A stretch of 39,453 bases of DNA from Clostridia bacterium (GTDB lineage Bacteria; Bacillota; Clostridia; TANB77; CAG-508): positions 1-39,453 of the forward strand of contig JAFTFU010000016.1 in assembly GCA_017458285.1 (NCBI GenBank), written 5' to 3'. The notes under the pieces are model-generated. The model saw only the letters and a program-made list of their open reading frames with translations, ran no database searches and was not told the DNA's origin. Shown here piece by piece: positions 39,310 through 39,453 of this stretch. The number at the start of each line of letters is the position of its first letter. Within the stretch, counting starts at the first letter, position 1. The position numbers were made by a program, and so were the translations under genes.

Positions 39310-39453
39310 ATGGATTTGATAAGAGAAGTTAAGCAGAGAGTAGATATAGTAAAAGTAGCAGAATATTATGGATTAAAATTAGACAGGGCATATAAATGTG
39401 TATGCCCATTCCATAAAGAAAAGACAGCAAGTTTCTCAATATCTCCAATAAAA
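39310..39453 (+). CDS. DNA primase, CHC2 zinc-finger N-terminus (truncated by window end)
   Basis: ATG 39310 follows AGGAGGTAGCA. The 48 visible residues are MDLIREVKQRVDIVKVAEYY and a CVCPFHKEKTASFSISP zinc-ribbon half (C-x-C-P-F-H), the start of a DnaG-type CHC2 primase. The TOPRIM catalytic domain lies beyond the window. It provides RNA primers for phage replication. Confidence 0.88.
   Translation, partial: MDLIREVKQRVDIVKVAEYYGLKLDRAYKCVCPFHKEKTASFSISPIK

Noticed and set aside
1..39453. Circular closure, joining the primase fragment at the right end to the fragment at the left end
   Set aside because: The frames match, but the joined protein lacks the second cysteine pair of the CHC2 zinc finger and would be only about 100 aa. 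More likely a piece of genome is missing between the ends.

Overview
The window is most of the genome of a temperate, long-tailed (siphovirus-type) phage of a low-GC Bacillota host, probably a gut clostridium-like organism. The basis is the very A+T-rich sequence, strong AGGAGG ribosome-binding sites, standard stop codon use, and Firmicutes-phage families such as DUF3268, ArpU/RinA-like, Phage_min_cap2, DUF859, CD1375-like, UviB-like holin and Gp157. No host genes are present. The attachment region lies in the middle, with the lysis module on one side and the integrase on the other. That is the order of a non-integrated (circular or circularly permuted) phage genome, not of a prophage. Both ends cut through replication genes: a C-terminal fragment at the left and a CHC2-type DNA primase at the right.

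Layout. 1-6719: replication and recombination genes (SF2 helicase, RecU-like nuclease, zinc-finger proteins, a MoxR-like AAA ATPase module), preceded by a repeat-rich region (157-419). 6791-7646: late-control region with an ArpU/RinA-like regulator, an extended -10 promoter, a terminator and a tRNA-like sequence with a CAT anticodon. 7723-18179: ParB/adenine methyltransferase fusion, small and large terminase, portal, minor capsid, scaffold, major capsid, four head-tail proteins and the tail tube. 18250-26875: tail chaperones (frame-shifted overlap), tape measure, distal tail, Tal-like protein, baseplate/fibre protein. 26898-30069: a complete diversity-generating retroelement (DGR), with a tail-fibre target carrying a variable repeat, a template repeat and a reverse transcriptase. 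30044-32198: lysis module. 32222-33419: a cargo region next to attP, with a minus-strand HTH plus MutS-domain-I pair and two small plus-strand genes. 33422-34805: attP and tyrosine integrase. 34845-36280: lysogeny switch (putative sRNA, DUF4236 protein, CI-like repressor, operators, Cro-like protein). 36280-39453: early genes leading to Gp157, a P-loop ATPase, a DUF669-type ssDNA-binding protein and primase.

Main discoveries. (1) The DGR: VR 28498-28613 and TR 28764-28879 are 116 nt each and differ at 11 positions, all of them adenines in TR (11 of 27 A, 0 of 89 other bases). This is adenine-specific mutagenic retrohoming of a tail-fibre tip. (2) A previously unnamed putative small RNA (about 34880-34956) with a consensus promoter and its own terminator. 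Its loop and upper stem are perfectly complementary over 16 nt to the leader of the early lytic operon (36243-36258), just upstream of a ribosome-binding site. (3) The attP core encodes the last 13 residues of elongation factor Tu plus a stop codon, flanked by five CCCACT arm-like repeats. The phage therefore appears to integrate at the 3' end of host tuf and to restore its coding end. (4) A stand-alone MutS domain-I protein near the DGR could be an accessory factor, though it is on the other strand and may be unrelated.
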